Below are positions 25,930 through 34,224 of a stretch of DNA of 64,000 nucleotides, in pieces. The stretch lies in assembly GCF_003633755.1 (NCBI RefSeq), contig NZ_RBIL01000002.1:1302001-1366000 (forward strand), written 5' to 3'. The first letter of the stretch is position 1. The number at the start of each line of letters is the position of its first letter. The stretch is from Solirubrobacter pauli (lineage in GTDB: Bacteria > Actinomycetota > Thermoleophilia > Solirubrobacterales > Solirubrobacteraceae). A model generated the notes under the pieces. The model did no database searches, was not told the DNA's origin, and was given only the letters and a program-made list of their open reading frames with translations. Position numbers and translations under genes: made by a program.

Positions 25930-27027
25930 ATCGCGGACCTGCAGGACATCGTCGACGATCTCGAAGCGGAGCTGCTGCGACCGATCTCGGTCGAGGACCG
26001 CCGCTGGCGGCTGCTCGCCCACAGCGCGCAGCCCGACGAGACCGATCCCGTCCGCCGCAGCTCGATCCTGACCCGCGAGACCGCGCCCGAGGTCGCCGCC
26101 TGGCTCGAGGGGCTCGGCCTCCAGCGGGCGCGCGAGCTCGTCGACCTGCCGGAGAACCCGGCGCTCGGGATGACCCAGCGCGCGGTGCTGCCGATCCGCC
26201 ACGGCGACGTCCTCCTCGGCTTCCTCTGGGTGATCGTCGGCGAGCGCGAGCTGACCGACGACGACCGCGCCGCGATCACCCGCGGCGGCGCCCAGGTGGC
26301 CGACAACCTGTGGGGCCGCCTGCGCGAGATCGACGAGCGTCGCGGCCGCATCAACGCGCTGCTCGGCCGCGCCCTGGCCGGCGAGGACGTGGCCGCCGAC
26401 CTGGCCGCGACCCTGCGCTGGCCGCCGACCGGCTCGTTCGCCGTGGCCGTCTCCCGCGGCGGTGACGAGGTCCCCGAGCGCCTGCGGCGCCGCCGCGGCG
26501 CGGCCGACTACGCCTGGCTCGCCGACGAGGACCGCGTGGTGATCCTCGCCCGCGACCCCACGGCGACGCTCGCCGACGAGCTCGCGACCGCCGGCGCCAC
26601 CGGCGGCCTCTGCACGTTCACCGCGCTGTCCGGTCTCACGGAAGCGCTTCGCCACGCCGAGATCGCGGCGTTGTGCGCCCGTGCCGAGCCCGCGCTCGGG
26701 CCGGTCGCGGCGTGGGGACGGCTCGGCAGCTGGGGCATCGTCGCGGACCTGTGGACCTCGGCGGGGCGGCCGCTGCCGGTCTCGCCGCTGCTCGGCCTCA
26801 CGACCCATCGTCGCGCCGACCAGCTGTTCGAGGCGCTCACCGCCTTCCTCGACACCGGCGGGGACGTCGCGGCGGCGGCCAAGGCGCTCCACCTGCACCG
26901 CGCGTCGCTCTACCGGCGCATCCAGCGCATCGAGGAGGCCACCGGCCTCGACTTCTCCCGCGGCGACGACCTCCTCACCGCGCACCTCGGCCTTCGCCTG
27001 CTCCGCCTCTACGAAGCGCGTTCCTGA
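25930..27027 (+). CDS. PucR/CdaR-family transcriptional regulator, probable ATC start
   Basis: About 365 residues. The N-terminal part (IADLQDIVDDLEAELLRPISVEDRRWRLLAHS) is the usual opening of PucR-type regulators, and the C-terminus holds the PucR/CdaR helix-turn-helix (AAKALHLHRASLYRRIQRIEEATGLD, about 318-343). There is no ATG, GTG or TTG near this point; the first in-frame ATG (26169) would delete about 80 conserved residues. An in-frame ATC at 25930 lies 8 nt after TAGGCT (25916-25921), matching the leaderless pattern of nearby genes. It probably controls the kinase-aldolase pair upstream. A CTG at 25939 is another option. Confidence 0.82.
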   Translation: MADLQDIVDDLEAELLRPISVEDRRWRLLAHSAQPDETDPVRRSSILTRETAPEVAAWLEGLGLQRARELVDLPENPALGMTQRAVLPIRHGDVLLGFLWVIVGERELTDDDRAAITRGGAQVADNLWGRLREIDERRGRINALLGRALAGEDVAADLAATLRWPPTGSFAVAVSRGGDEVPERLRRRRGAADYAWLADEDRVVILARDPTATLADELATAGATGGLCTFTALSGLTEALRHAEIAALCARAEPALGPVAAWGRLGSWGIVADLWTSAGRPLPVSPLLGLTTHRRADQLFEALTAFLDTGGDVAAAAKALHLHRASLYRRIQRIEEATGLDFSRGDDLLTAHLGLRLLRLYEARS

Positions 27028-27101
27028 AGAGGGACTGTCCCTCTTCAGCGACAGCTGTCGCGTGAAGGGGTCAGACCCCGACGCGCGACAGCTGTCGCGT
27101 G
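27025..27101. repeat. Cluster of nested palindromes (REP-like, terminator)
   Basis: Four palindromes in 77 nt. TGAAGAGGGAC-T-GTCCCTCTTCA (27025-27047) includes the pucR stop codon. GCGACAGCTGTCGC (27048-27061) follows, then GGGGTC-A-GACCCC (27067-27079) and CGCGACAGCTGTCGCG (27084-27099). The first and third are the symmetric type often seen in intergenic REP repeats. The cluster may terminate pucR transcription and is probably a dispersed genomic repeat. No transposase is nearby. Confidence 0.7.
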
Positions 27102-27133
27102 TTGCTCGGTGAAGACGCGACGGCGGGTACCCA

Positions 27134-28477
27134 ATGCGCATGGGCGAGAAGGCGACGATTCCCGGTATGGCCGCAACGACCCAAGAGCGCCCGCTGGACC
27201 TGGAGCGCCCCATCAAGGAGATCGGGACCGATCTCGCCGCGCGGATGCCGCGCCCGCGGCTCGTCTCGACCGCTCGGGTCGAGCAGCGCATGACCGAGCT
27301 GCTGATGAAGGACCCGGCGCTGCGCGCGGCGCTGTTCCGCTTCGTCGACGTGCGCCCCGCGTGCGCGACGCCCGCCGACCTCATCCGCCACCTGCACGAG
27401 TTCCTCGCGGACGCCGAGTCCAAGACCGCCCAGCGCGCGACCGGCATCACCGGCCGCCCGCTCGCCCGCCGTCCGCTCGCGGCGGTGGCCGGTGCTGGCG
27501 TCAAGCGGATGGCGCAGCAGTTCATCGTGGGGGAGGACGCCAAGGACGCGCTCCCCGAGATCACGAAGCTGTGGCGGGGCGGGGTCGAGACGACCGTCGA
27601 CCTGCTCGGCGAGGCGACCGTCTCCGAGACCGAGGCCGACGTCTACATGCGGCGCTGCGAGGAGACCCTCCGCGCGCTGGCCGGCGCCGCCACCAAGCCC
27701 GGCCAGGTGAACCTCTCGGTCAAGGTCTCCGCGCTCACGCCGCTGCTGCGCCCGACCGCGCCCGAGCGCGGCATCGAGGGCGCGCGCCCGCGGCTCGAGC
27801 ACCTGCTGCGCGTGGCCAAGGAGGTCGGCGCGCACCTGCACGTCGACATGGAGTCGTTCGACACGCGCGAGGCGATCACCGCGCTCACGCTCGACCTGCT
27901 CTCCCAGCCGGAGTTCGCCGACGGCCCGAGCGCGGGCATCGTGCTCCAGGCCTACCTCGTCGACTCGCCCGAGCACCTCGACGAGCTGCTCGCGTGGGCC
28001 GAGCGCACGCCCCGCACGCACCCGTTCGTGATCCGCCTGGTCAAAGGCGCGTACTGGGACCATGAAGTGGTCCAGGCCGCGCAGAACGGCTGGGCGCCGC
28101 CGGTGTTCACCGACCGCCGCGAGTGCGACCGCAACTTCGAGGCGCTCAGCCGGCGCCTGATCGACGCCACGCCGACGGTCAAGGTCGCGATCGCCAGCCA
28201 CAACCTGCGGTCGATCTCGCACGCGGCGGCGTACGCGGACGCGCGCGGCGTCGGCAACGACGACCTCGAGTTCCAGATCCTCCGCGGCCTCGGCGACGAC
28301 ACGCAGGCCGCGATCGCCGCGACCGGCCGCCAGGTGCGCGCGTACTGCCCGGTCGGCGACCTCGTCGCGGGCATGGCCTACCTCGTGCGCCGCCTGCTCG
28401 AGAACACCGCCAACGACTCCTTCCTCGCCGCCCACGCCAGCGGCACCGACACCGCCGAGCTCCTCGAGGCCCCGTGA
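27134..28477 (+). CDS. pruB: Proline dehydrogenase
   Basis: 447 residues. FAD-dependent TIM-barrel enzyme that oxidises proline to pyrroline-5-carboxylate. Typical segments are VNLSVKVSAL, HVDMESFDTR, GIVLQAYLVDS, RLVKGAYWDHEV and KVAIASHNLRSI. The next gene encodes P5C dehydrogenase and overlaps the stop codon by one nucleotide, so two separate enzymes do what PutA does as a fusion. Starts at 27134, 27140 and 27167 are all in frame; a TACCCA box makes 27140 plausible, and conservation begins after residue 20. Confidence 0.92.
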   Translation: MRMGEKATIPGMAATTQERPLDLERPIKEIGTDLAARMPRPRLVSTARVEQRMTELLMKDPALRAALFRFVDVRPACATPADLIRHLHEFLADAESKTAQRATGITGRPLARRPLAAVAGAGVKRMAQQFIVGEDAKDALPEITKLWRGGVETTVDLLGEATVSETEADVYMRRCEETLRALAGAATKPGQVNLSVKVSALTPLLRPTAPERGIEGARPRLEHLLRVAKEVGAHLHVDMESFDTREAITALTLDLLSQPEFADGPSAGIVLQAYLVDSPEHLDELLAWAERTPRTHPFVIRLVKGAYWDHEVVQAAQNGWAPPVFTDRRECDRNFEALSRRLIDATPTVKVAIASHNLRSISHAAAYADARGVGNDDLEFQILRGLGDDTQAAIAATGRQVRAYCPVGDLVAGMAYLVRRLLENTANDSFLAAHASGTDTAELLEAP

Positions 28478-30021
28478 TGAACACCTTCCGCAACGAGCCC
28501 CTCCTCGAGCTGCGCCGCGGCACCGTCCGCGACGAGGCCCTCGCCGCGCTGAGCGCCCTCGACGCCAAGCTCCCGCTCGACGTGCCGATGTTGATCGGCG
28601 AGGACGTCGTGCACGGCCAGGTGTTCGCGTCCGTGGACCCGAGCGCCCCCGCCACGGTGGTCGCGAACGCGCACGCCGCGACCGCCCAGCACGTCGCCGA
28701 CGCCATCACGGCCGCCGAGCGTGGGCAGCGCACGTGGTCCCAGCGCCCGGCGAGTGAGCGCGCCGCCGCCCTGTCGCGCGCCGCCGGCATCCTGCGCAGC
28801 CGCCGCTTCGAGCTCGCCGCGCTCGCCGTCCGCGAGGCCGGCAAGCCCTGGGCCGAGGCCGACGGCGACGTGGCCGAGGCGATCGACTTCCTCGAGTACT
28901 ACGCCCAGGGCGCGCTCGCGCTCGACGGCGGCCGTCCCCTGATCCAGATGCCGGGCGAGCGCAACGCGATGCGCTACGTCGCCCGCGGCATCACCGGCGT
29001 GATCGCGCCGTGGAACTTCCCGCTGGCGATCGCCGCCGGGATGGTCTCCGCCGCGCTCGCGACCGGCAACGCGGTGATCCTCAAGCCGGCCGAGCAGGCG
29101 CCCGCGTGCGCGAAGGCCGTCGTCGACGCGCTGCACGCCGGCGGCGTCCCGCTCGAGGCGCTCAGCTTCCTTCCGGGCGGTGACGAGCCCGGCAAGGCGC
29201 TCGTCGCCGACCCGCGCATCCACACGATCGTCTTCACCGGCTCCTGCGCCGCGGGCCTGAACATCCTGCAGACGGCCAACACGTTCGTCCCCGGCCAGCG
29301 GCACATCAAGAAGGTCATCGCCGAGATGGGCGGCAAGAACGCCGTCATCGTCGACTCCGACGCCGATCTCGACGACGTCGTCCCCGGGCTGCTGAAGTCG
29401 GCGTTCGCGTTCGGCGGCCAGAAGTGCTCGGCGGCCTCGCGCGCGCTGATCCACAAGGCCGTCGCCGACGAGCTGGCCGAGCGCCTCGCGGGCGCGATCA
29501 GCACGCTCCGCGTCGGCCCCGCCGCGGACTTCGCCACCGACGTCCCGCCGGTGATCGACATCGCCGCCCAGCAGCGCATCCAGGGCTACATCGACAGCGC
29601 GAAGCCACTCGCCCAGGGCGACTCGCGCGACGACGGCTTCTACGTCGCCCCGACGCTGTTCCAGGGCCTGCCGACCGACCACAAGGTCATCCAGGAGGAG
29701 ATCTTCGGCCCGGTCCTGTCGCTGGAGACGGTCGAGAGCGTCGAGCACGCCTGCGAGCTCGTCGACCAGTCCGCGTTCGCCCTCACCGGCGGCCTCTTCA
29801 GCCGCTCCCCGCGCACGATCGAGTACGTCACCGAGCGCACGCCGGTCGGCAACCTCTACGTCAACCGTGAGATCACCGGCGCGATGGTCGGCCGCCAGCC
29901 GTTCGGCGGCGGGCGCCTCTCCGGCACCGGCCCCAAGGCGGGCGGCCCGGACTACCTGCTGCAGTTCGTCGAGGCCCGCGCAGTGAGCGAGAACACCGTG
30001 CGCCACGGCCTCGTCGTATAG
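28477..30021 (+). CDS. pruA: L-glutamate gamma-semialdehyde (P5C) dehydrogenase
   Basis: 514 residues of aldehyde dehydrogenase fold. The NAD-binding segment reads GVIAPWNFPLAIAAG; the catalytic Glu is in EMGGKNAVIV (about 283) and the nucleophile Cys in GGQKCSAASR (about 317). PFGGGRLSGTGPKAGGPDYL near the C-terminus is typical of P5C dehydrogenases. It completes proline breakdown to glutamate with the proline dehydrogenase upstream, whose TGA overlaps this ATG (TGATG). The open frame extends upstream but this start is fixed by coupling. Confidence 0.93.
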   Translation: MNTFRNEPLLELRRGTVRDEALAALSALDAKLPLDVPMLIGEDVVHGQVFASVDPSAPATVVANAHAATAQHVADAITAAERGQRTWSQRPASERAAALSRAAGILRSRRFELAALAVREAGKPWAEADGDVAEAIDFLEYYAQGALALDGGRPLIQMPGERNAMRYVARGITGVIAPWNFPLAIAAGMVSAALATGNAVILKPAEQAPACAKAVVDALHAGGVPLEALSFLPGGDEPGKALVADPRIHTIVFTGSCAAGLNILQTANTFVPGQRHIKKVIAEMGGKNAVIVDSDADLDDVVPGLLKSAFAFGGQKCSAASRALIHKAVADELAERLAGAISTLRVGPAADFATDVPPVIDIAAQQRIQGYIDSAKPLAQGDSRDDGFYVAPTLFQGLPTDHKVIQEEIFGPVLSLETVESVEHACELVDQSAFALTGGLFSRSPRTIEYVTERTPVGNLYVNREITGAMVGRQPFGGGRLSGTGPKAGGPDYLLQFVEARAVSENTVRHGLVV

Positions 30022-30024
30022 CCC

Positions 30025-30060
30025 GATCGGTCCGCGCGGCATGTTCGCGCGGTAACCGAT
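30025..30060 (+). terminator. Hairpin terminator after the proline operon
   Basis: CCGCGCG (30032-30038) / CGCGCGG (30046-30052) with a 7-nt loop, extended outward by ATCGGT / ACCGAT around a 2-nt bulge. It is followed by a weakly T-rich stretch. Confidence 0.6.
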
Positions 30061-30062
30061 TA

Positions 30063-30099
30063 TTGACCTTTGATGAGAGCCGGACATATGATCCGGCTC
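30063..30099 (+). promoter_or_regulatory. Promoter and candidate operator of the M14 carboxypeptidase
   Basis: TTGACC (30063-30068), an 18-nt spacer and TATGAT (30087-30092) form one of the best promoters in the window. A perfect inverted repeat GAGCCGGA-N7-TCCGGCTC (30077-30099) is centred on the -10 box and would be a natural repressor site. A leader of about 70 nt follows. Confidence 0.65.
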
Positions 30100-30169
30100 G
30101 TCGGGCCCTAGACGTTCGGAGGGGGGCGGGCTCGACCAATTGGGGGCTAATCGGGGATGGGGGGCAGGA

Positions 30170-32950
30170 ATGGCGCGTACGCGCAGCCGTTTGCTGGTGC
30201 TTGCCGCGTTGTCGGCGGGCGTGTTGGGCGGGAGCGCTCCGGCGTTCGCCAGCGGCACCGAAGACGGGACGGTGCGGGTGAAGCTCAAGGGCGCCGCGAT
30301 GCTGGCGGAGGCCCAGAACCGCGGGTTCGACCTCGACCACGGGCTCGAGCGGGTGCCGGACGGCATCGAGGCCAAGATGCACCTGACGAAGGAGCAGGAG
30401 CTCGAGCTGGTCGCGCTCGGCGGCGAGATCCTCGCTCCGGGCGAGGAGTTCCAGTGGGGCTTCGCGAAGGCGCAGATCGCCGCGGCCGACACGCTGCTGC
30501 GGCCGGCGGCGCCGACGGTGCGGATCGTCCGCGCCGACTACTTCACGACGAAGGGGCAGGGGTTCCTCTACGTCGAGGCGCGCACGACGCAGGGCGCGCA
30601 GACGACGCCGCTGGTGACGATGACGCTCGAGAACGACACCGGGGCGGGCACCGCCTTCGTCGCGCCACGGGCGATGAGCCGCTTCGTCGACTCGGGCGTC
30701 TACATGTTCCACCGCAACCAGTTCAAGGTGAGCTCGCGGCCGGACCAGATCCGCGTGACGTCGAGCACGGGCGGCGTGGCGGTCGGCAAGGTCTCGGACT
30801 GGTTGTCGGACGTGACGCCGCTCACCGCGGACCCGGAGTTCAAGTACGACTTCGTGGACGGCTACAAGACGCCGCAGCAGCTCTACGGCCGCTTCGACGA
30901 GATCGCGGAGCAGTACCCGGACATCGCCGAGGTCGTGCCGTTGCCGAACAAGACGAACGGCTACCAGCGCAAGGCGCAGGCGACGATCGGCTCGACCACG
31001 GGCACCGCGGCGAGCTCCGCCGTGGTCGTGAGCTCGGCCGCCTGGGGCCATGAGGGCGGCAACGGCATCACGGTCGAGATGGTCGACCGGCCGGGCGCGA
31101 ACCTCCCGCTCTCGGTGGAGGTCAGCGGCAAGGCCGTGAAGGTCAACCTGGCCAAGAACGCCGAGGGTGCGCTCGCCAGCACGGCCGCGCAGGTCGCCGA
31201 GGCGATCGAGGCCGGATCCCAGGGCCTGATCGACCGCGCGCACCCGTACCGGACGAGCACGGGCGCGGGCGTCGTGCCGGCCACGACGGCGCCGATCGTC
31301 CTCACCGACTTCCTCGACCAGAAGCGCACGGGCGCACCCGCGGGCGAGGTCCCGCGCGGCCCGTACACGATCCGGGCACTGCGGATCGGCAAGCACCGCG
31401 ACGGCAGCAAGCCGGGCGTGCTGATCCAGGCGTCCGACCACGCACGTGAGTGGGTGCCGATGACGATCACGCTCGAGACCGCCGAGCGGCTCGTGCACAA
31501 CTACAAGACCAACGCCGCGATCAAGGACATCCTCGACAACGTCGACGTGTTCCTGATCCCGGTCAACAACCCGGACGGCGCGAACTACTCGTTCTACAAC
31601 TTCGCGTCCCAGCGTAAGAACATGACCAACCACTGCCCGGACGCGACGGCCGATCCGGGCAACCGCAACTCGTGGGGCGTCGACCTGAACCGCAACTACC
31701 GCGTCGGCTCGGGCTTCGACGGCTACGACGGCGCGTCGTCGAGCTGCACGAGCGGCACCTATCAGGGCCCGGCCGAGCTGTCGGAGCCCGAGAGCAAGAA
31801 CTCGATCTGGCTCGCGGAGAACTTCCGCAACATCAAGTTCATGATGTCCGTGCACTCCAATGGCGGCCAGCTGTTCTGGCAGCCGGGCGCGTACATCGCC
31901 GACGGGCGGATCACCACGCCGCGGCCGCCGCTCGGGCACGAGTCGTTCTACTGGCAGTCGGCCAGCCGGATCCTGTCGCAGGTGCGGGCCACGCGACGCC
32001 AGACGGTCGTCACGCCGGAGAACGTCGGCGGCTCGTCCGACGTCCTGTACTCGTCCGCGGGCAACGTGCGCGAGGACATGTACTTCAACTACGGCATCTT
32101 CGCGTTCGGCTGGGAGGTCGGCGGGTCGGTCTACAACACCGAGACCGGCCAGTTCCAGGACGGCTCGTTCCAGCCCGACTGGGTCGGTTCGGAGAACCTG
32201 ATCAGCGGCCACGGCGAGACGCTCGAGTACGCGAACGGCATCATCGAGATGTTCCGGATCGCCGCTGACTTCGGCCGCGACAAGGCGCCCGCGACGTCCA
32301 CGCTGACGCCCGGCGGCCGCCAGTTCGACTCACCCACGGGCATGCGGTTCGAGACGAGCGAGCCGGCGACCGTCTACTACACGACGGACGGCAGCCGCCC
32401 GACCCTGCAGTCGCCGCGCTACAAGCAGACCGAGTTCCGCGAGGGCGGGGAGGAGCTGTGGATCGACAAGACCACGACTTTCAAGTGGTTCTCGGTCGAC
32501 GCGGCGGGCAACGTCGAGCCGGCGGGCTATGACCCGAACAACCCGGCGACGGCGGACAGCTACCGCTCGGCCACGGTGCAGATCGGCGAGAACGGCACCG
32601 TCGGCGGAACGGTCCCGGCGACGCTGAGCCTCGTGCTCGGCACGCCGGCGCGGTTCGCGCCGTTCGTGCCCGGCGTCGAGGACGACTACACCGCGTCCAC
32701 GACGGCCAAGGTCATCTCGACGGCCGGCGACGCCACGCTGTCCGTGGGCGACCCCGGCCACCTGGCCAACGGGGCGTTCTCGCTGCCCGAGCCGCTGCAG
32801 GTCCTGCTCTCGACGTCCACGTGGACGGCGCCGGTCGCGAACGACGACGTGACGATCACGTTCAAGCAGCACATCGGGCGCACCGCCCCGCTGCGGACCG
32901 GGACGTACAGCAAGACCCTGACGTTCACGTTGAGCACGACGACGCCGTAA
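30170..32950 (+). CDS. Secreted M14 zinc carboxypeptidase with sorting-like C-terminal domain
   Basis: 926 residues. Signal peptide (about 1-23), then a long N-terminal region and an M14 catalytic domain. The zinc motif HxxE is in SDHAREWV (His about 424, Glu about 427), substrate residues in GVDLNRNYRVG, the third zinc ligand in MSVHSNGG (about 561) and the catalytic Glu in GWEVGG (about 648). About 110 residues are inserted just before the HxxE motif. A chitobiase-type domain (YYTTDGSRPT, about 725-800) precedes the shared STTxP domain (811-926). GGCAGGA before ATG 30170 supports this start over an upstream TTG at 30140. Confidence 0.9.
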   Translation: MARTRSRLLVLAALSAGVLGGSAPAFASGTEDGTVRVKLKGAAMLAEAQNRGFDLDHGLERVPDGIEAKMHLTKEQELELVALGGEILAPGEEFQWGFAKAQIAAADTLLRPAAPTVRIVRADYFTTKGQGFLYVEARTTQGAQTTPLVTMTLENDTGAGTAFVAPRAMSRFVDSGVYMFHRNQFKVSSRPDQIRVTSSTGGVAVGKVSDWLSDVTPLTADPEFKYDFVDGYKTPQQLYGRFDEIAEQYPDIAEVVPLPNKTNGYQRKAQATIGSTTGTAASSAVVVSSAAWGHEGGNGITVEMVDRPGANLPLSVEVSGKAVKVNLAKNAEGALASTAAQVAEAIEAGSQGLIDRAHPYRTSTGAGVVPATTAPIVLTDFLDQKRTGAPAGEVPRGPYTIRALRIGKHRDGSKPGVLIQASDHAREWVPMTITLETAERLVHNYKTNAAIKDILDNVDVFLIPVNNPDGANYSFYNFASQRKNMTNHCPDATADPGNRNSWGVDLNRNYRVGSGFDGYDGASSSCTSGTYQGPAELSEPESKNSIWLAENFRNIKFMMSVHSNGGQLFWQPGAYIADGRITTPRPPLGHESFYWQSASRILSQVRATRRQTVVTPENVGGSSDVLYSSAGNVREDMYFNYGIFAFGWEVGGSVYNTETGQFQDGSFQPDWVGSENLISGHGETLEYANGIIEMFRIAADFGRDKAPATSTLTPGGRQFDSPTGMRFETSEPATVYYTTDGSRPTLQSPRYKQTEFREGGEELWIDKTTTFKWFSVDAAGNVEPAGYDPNNPATADSYRSATVQIGENGTVGGTVPATLSLVLGTPARFAPFVPGVEDDYTASTTAKVISTAGDATLSVGDPGHLANGAFSLPEPLQVLLSTSTWTAPVANDDVTITFKQHIGRTAPLRTGTYSKTLTFTLSTTTP
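32600..32947 (+). other. Shared C-terminal domain ('STTxP' domain), copy in the M14 carboxypeptidase
   Basis: Residues 811-926: opens VGGTVPATLSLVLG, contains FVPGVEDDYTAS and ISTAGDATLSVGDPGHLANGAF, ends RTGTYSKTLTFTLSTTTP at the stop codon. Closest relative in the window is the copy at 13851-14198. Confidence 0.8.
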
Positions 32951-32957
32951 CTCCAGG

Positions 32958-32982
32958 GCTGCCGCCCGATTGTCGGGCGGCA
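32958..32982 (+). terminator. Hairpin terminator after the M14 gene
   Basis: Perfect 11-bp stem CTGCCGCCCGA / TCGGGCGGCAG with a 3-nt loop, starting 7 nt after the stop codon. It is followed by the strong ribosome binding site of the next gene rather than by a U-tract. Confidence 0.65.
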
Positions 32983-33004
32983 GCGCAGGGAGGAGGGTGG
33001 CGTG

Positions 33005-33841
33005 ATGAGACGCCTCCCCACGCTCACCCTCCTCCTCGGGCTGACGCTCCTCGCGCCGTCGGCCGCACACGCGAACCGCGGCTACGGCGCGTTCGAGCCC
33101 TACGAGGACCTCGCGGTCGTCCAGACCAGCGACGACGGACGCGAGCTCCGCTCGCTCACGCTGCGCGTCCAGATGGCGTGCGACGACGACCGCACGTACG
33201 GCTGGGTCGCCGACGTGAAGGCCGCCCGCGGGGCGCTCAGCCCGAGCACGCGCGGACGCAACCGGCTCGTCGTCAAGCGCGGATCGCTGCACGGGAAGCT
33301 CGTCGGTCGGTTCGGCAATCGCCGCGACTACGCCGAGTACACAGGGAGGATCGTCGTGTCCGACGTGCGCGAGGACTCCGCCCGCGTGAAGGTCTCGCTG
33401 CTGCGCACGGAGCGCCTGGACCCGTCCGACCGCTGCCGCTTCGACGGCACGCTGCGCGCCGAGCGCGACCCCGGCACGCTGTACATCGGCGCCACGGACG
33501 ACGACGAGCCGGTGATCGTGCGTCGCCACGACGACGGGACCGGCGTCGAGTGGCTGTCGGGCTTCGGCACCGACTGCGACCCCGAGGGCTTCGTGCAGGG
33601 CATCCACACCGACGACCTCGGGCTGAGCCCCGACGACGACACGTTCGGCACCGAGGGGCTGGAGGCCGCCGGCACGTTCGATCCGTTCGGCACGGGCGAG
33701 TACGAGCGGTGGGTGGCGATCGGTGGCCGGCTCGAGGCCGACCGCGCCGCCGGCATCTTCCGGCTGGTCGCGAACGGCGACGGCGGCCCGGCCGAGACCT
33801 GCGACACCGCCATCCGCCGCTGGCGGGCGATCAGCTCCTAG
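33005..33841 (+). CDS. Secreted protein of unknown function
   Basis: 278 residues, not recognised. A signal peptide (about 1-23, ending AHA) is followed by a mature domain rich in Asp and Arg with three cysteines visible (MACDDD, DRCRF and TDCDPEGF) plus one near the end (AETCDT). No membrane anchor or catalytic motif was seen. A strong AGGGAGGAGGG site precedes GTG 33002 and ATG 33005; either could be the start. It ends one codon before the convergent VOC gene, with the stop codons overlapping by 4 nt. Confidence 0.7.
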   Translation: MRRLPTLTLLLGLTLLAPSAAHANRGYGAFEPYEDLAVVQTSDDGRELRSLTLRVQMACDDDRTYGWVADVKAARGALSPSTRGRNRLVVKRGSLHGKLVGRFGNRRDYAEYTGRIVVSDVREDSARVKVSLLRTERLDPSDRCRFDGTLRAERDPGTLYIGATDDDEPVIVRRHDDGTGVEWLSGFGTDCDPEGFVQGIHTDDLGLSPDDDTFGTEGLEAAGTFDPFGTGEYERWVAIGGRLEADRAAGIFRLVANGDGGPAETCDTAIRRWRAISS

Positions 33842-34224
33842 TTGGGGGAGTGGAGCTGGATCAGGTTCCCGCAGGTGTCGTCCAGCACCGCGGTGGTGAC
33901 CGGACCCATGTTCGTCGGGGCCTGCGTGAACGTGACGCCGAGCGCGGACAGCCGTTCGTGCTCGGCGTGCACGTCGTCGACCTCGAAGGACGTGAACGGG
34001 ATGCCGTCCTCGACCAGCGCCGCCTTGAACGGGCCGGCGGCCGGGTGCGCGTCGGGCTCGAGCGAGATCTCCGTGCCGCCCGGCTGCTCGGGCGATCCGA
34101 CCGTGAGCCACGCGTGCTCGCCCATCGGGATCTCGGTGCGCTTCTCGAAGCCGAGCACGTCGGTGTAGAACGCGAGCGCCTTCTTCTGGTCGTCGACCAG
34201 GACGCTCATCAGGGTGATCCTCAC
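33838..34224 (-). CDS. VOC (glyoxalase/bleomycin-resistance) family protein
   Basis: 128 residues of the vicinal-oxygen-chelate fold: RITLMSVLVDDQKKALAFYTDVLGFEKR at the start and DDTCGNLIQLHSP at the end, the usual C-terminal signature. Such proteins include metal-dependent dioxygenases, glyoxalases and resistance-type binding proteins; the specific role is unknown. Its GTG start overlaps the TGA of the ArsR-type regulator gene (GTGA), so it is translationally coupled and probably controlled by it. Confidence 0.87.
   Translation of the reverse strand: MRITLMSVLVDDQKKALAFYTDVLGFEKRTEIPMGEHAWLTVGSPEQPGGTEISLEPDAHPAAGPFKAALVEDGIPFTSFEVDDVHAEHERLSALGVTFTQAPTNMGPVTTAVLDDTCGNLIQLHSPN

Noticed and set aside
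27025-27101. CRISPR array
   Set aside because: Repeats are palindromes of different sequence without regular spacers.
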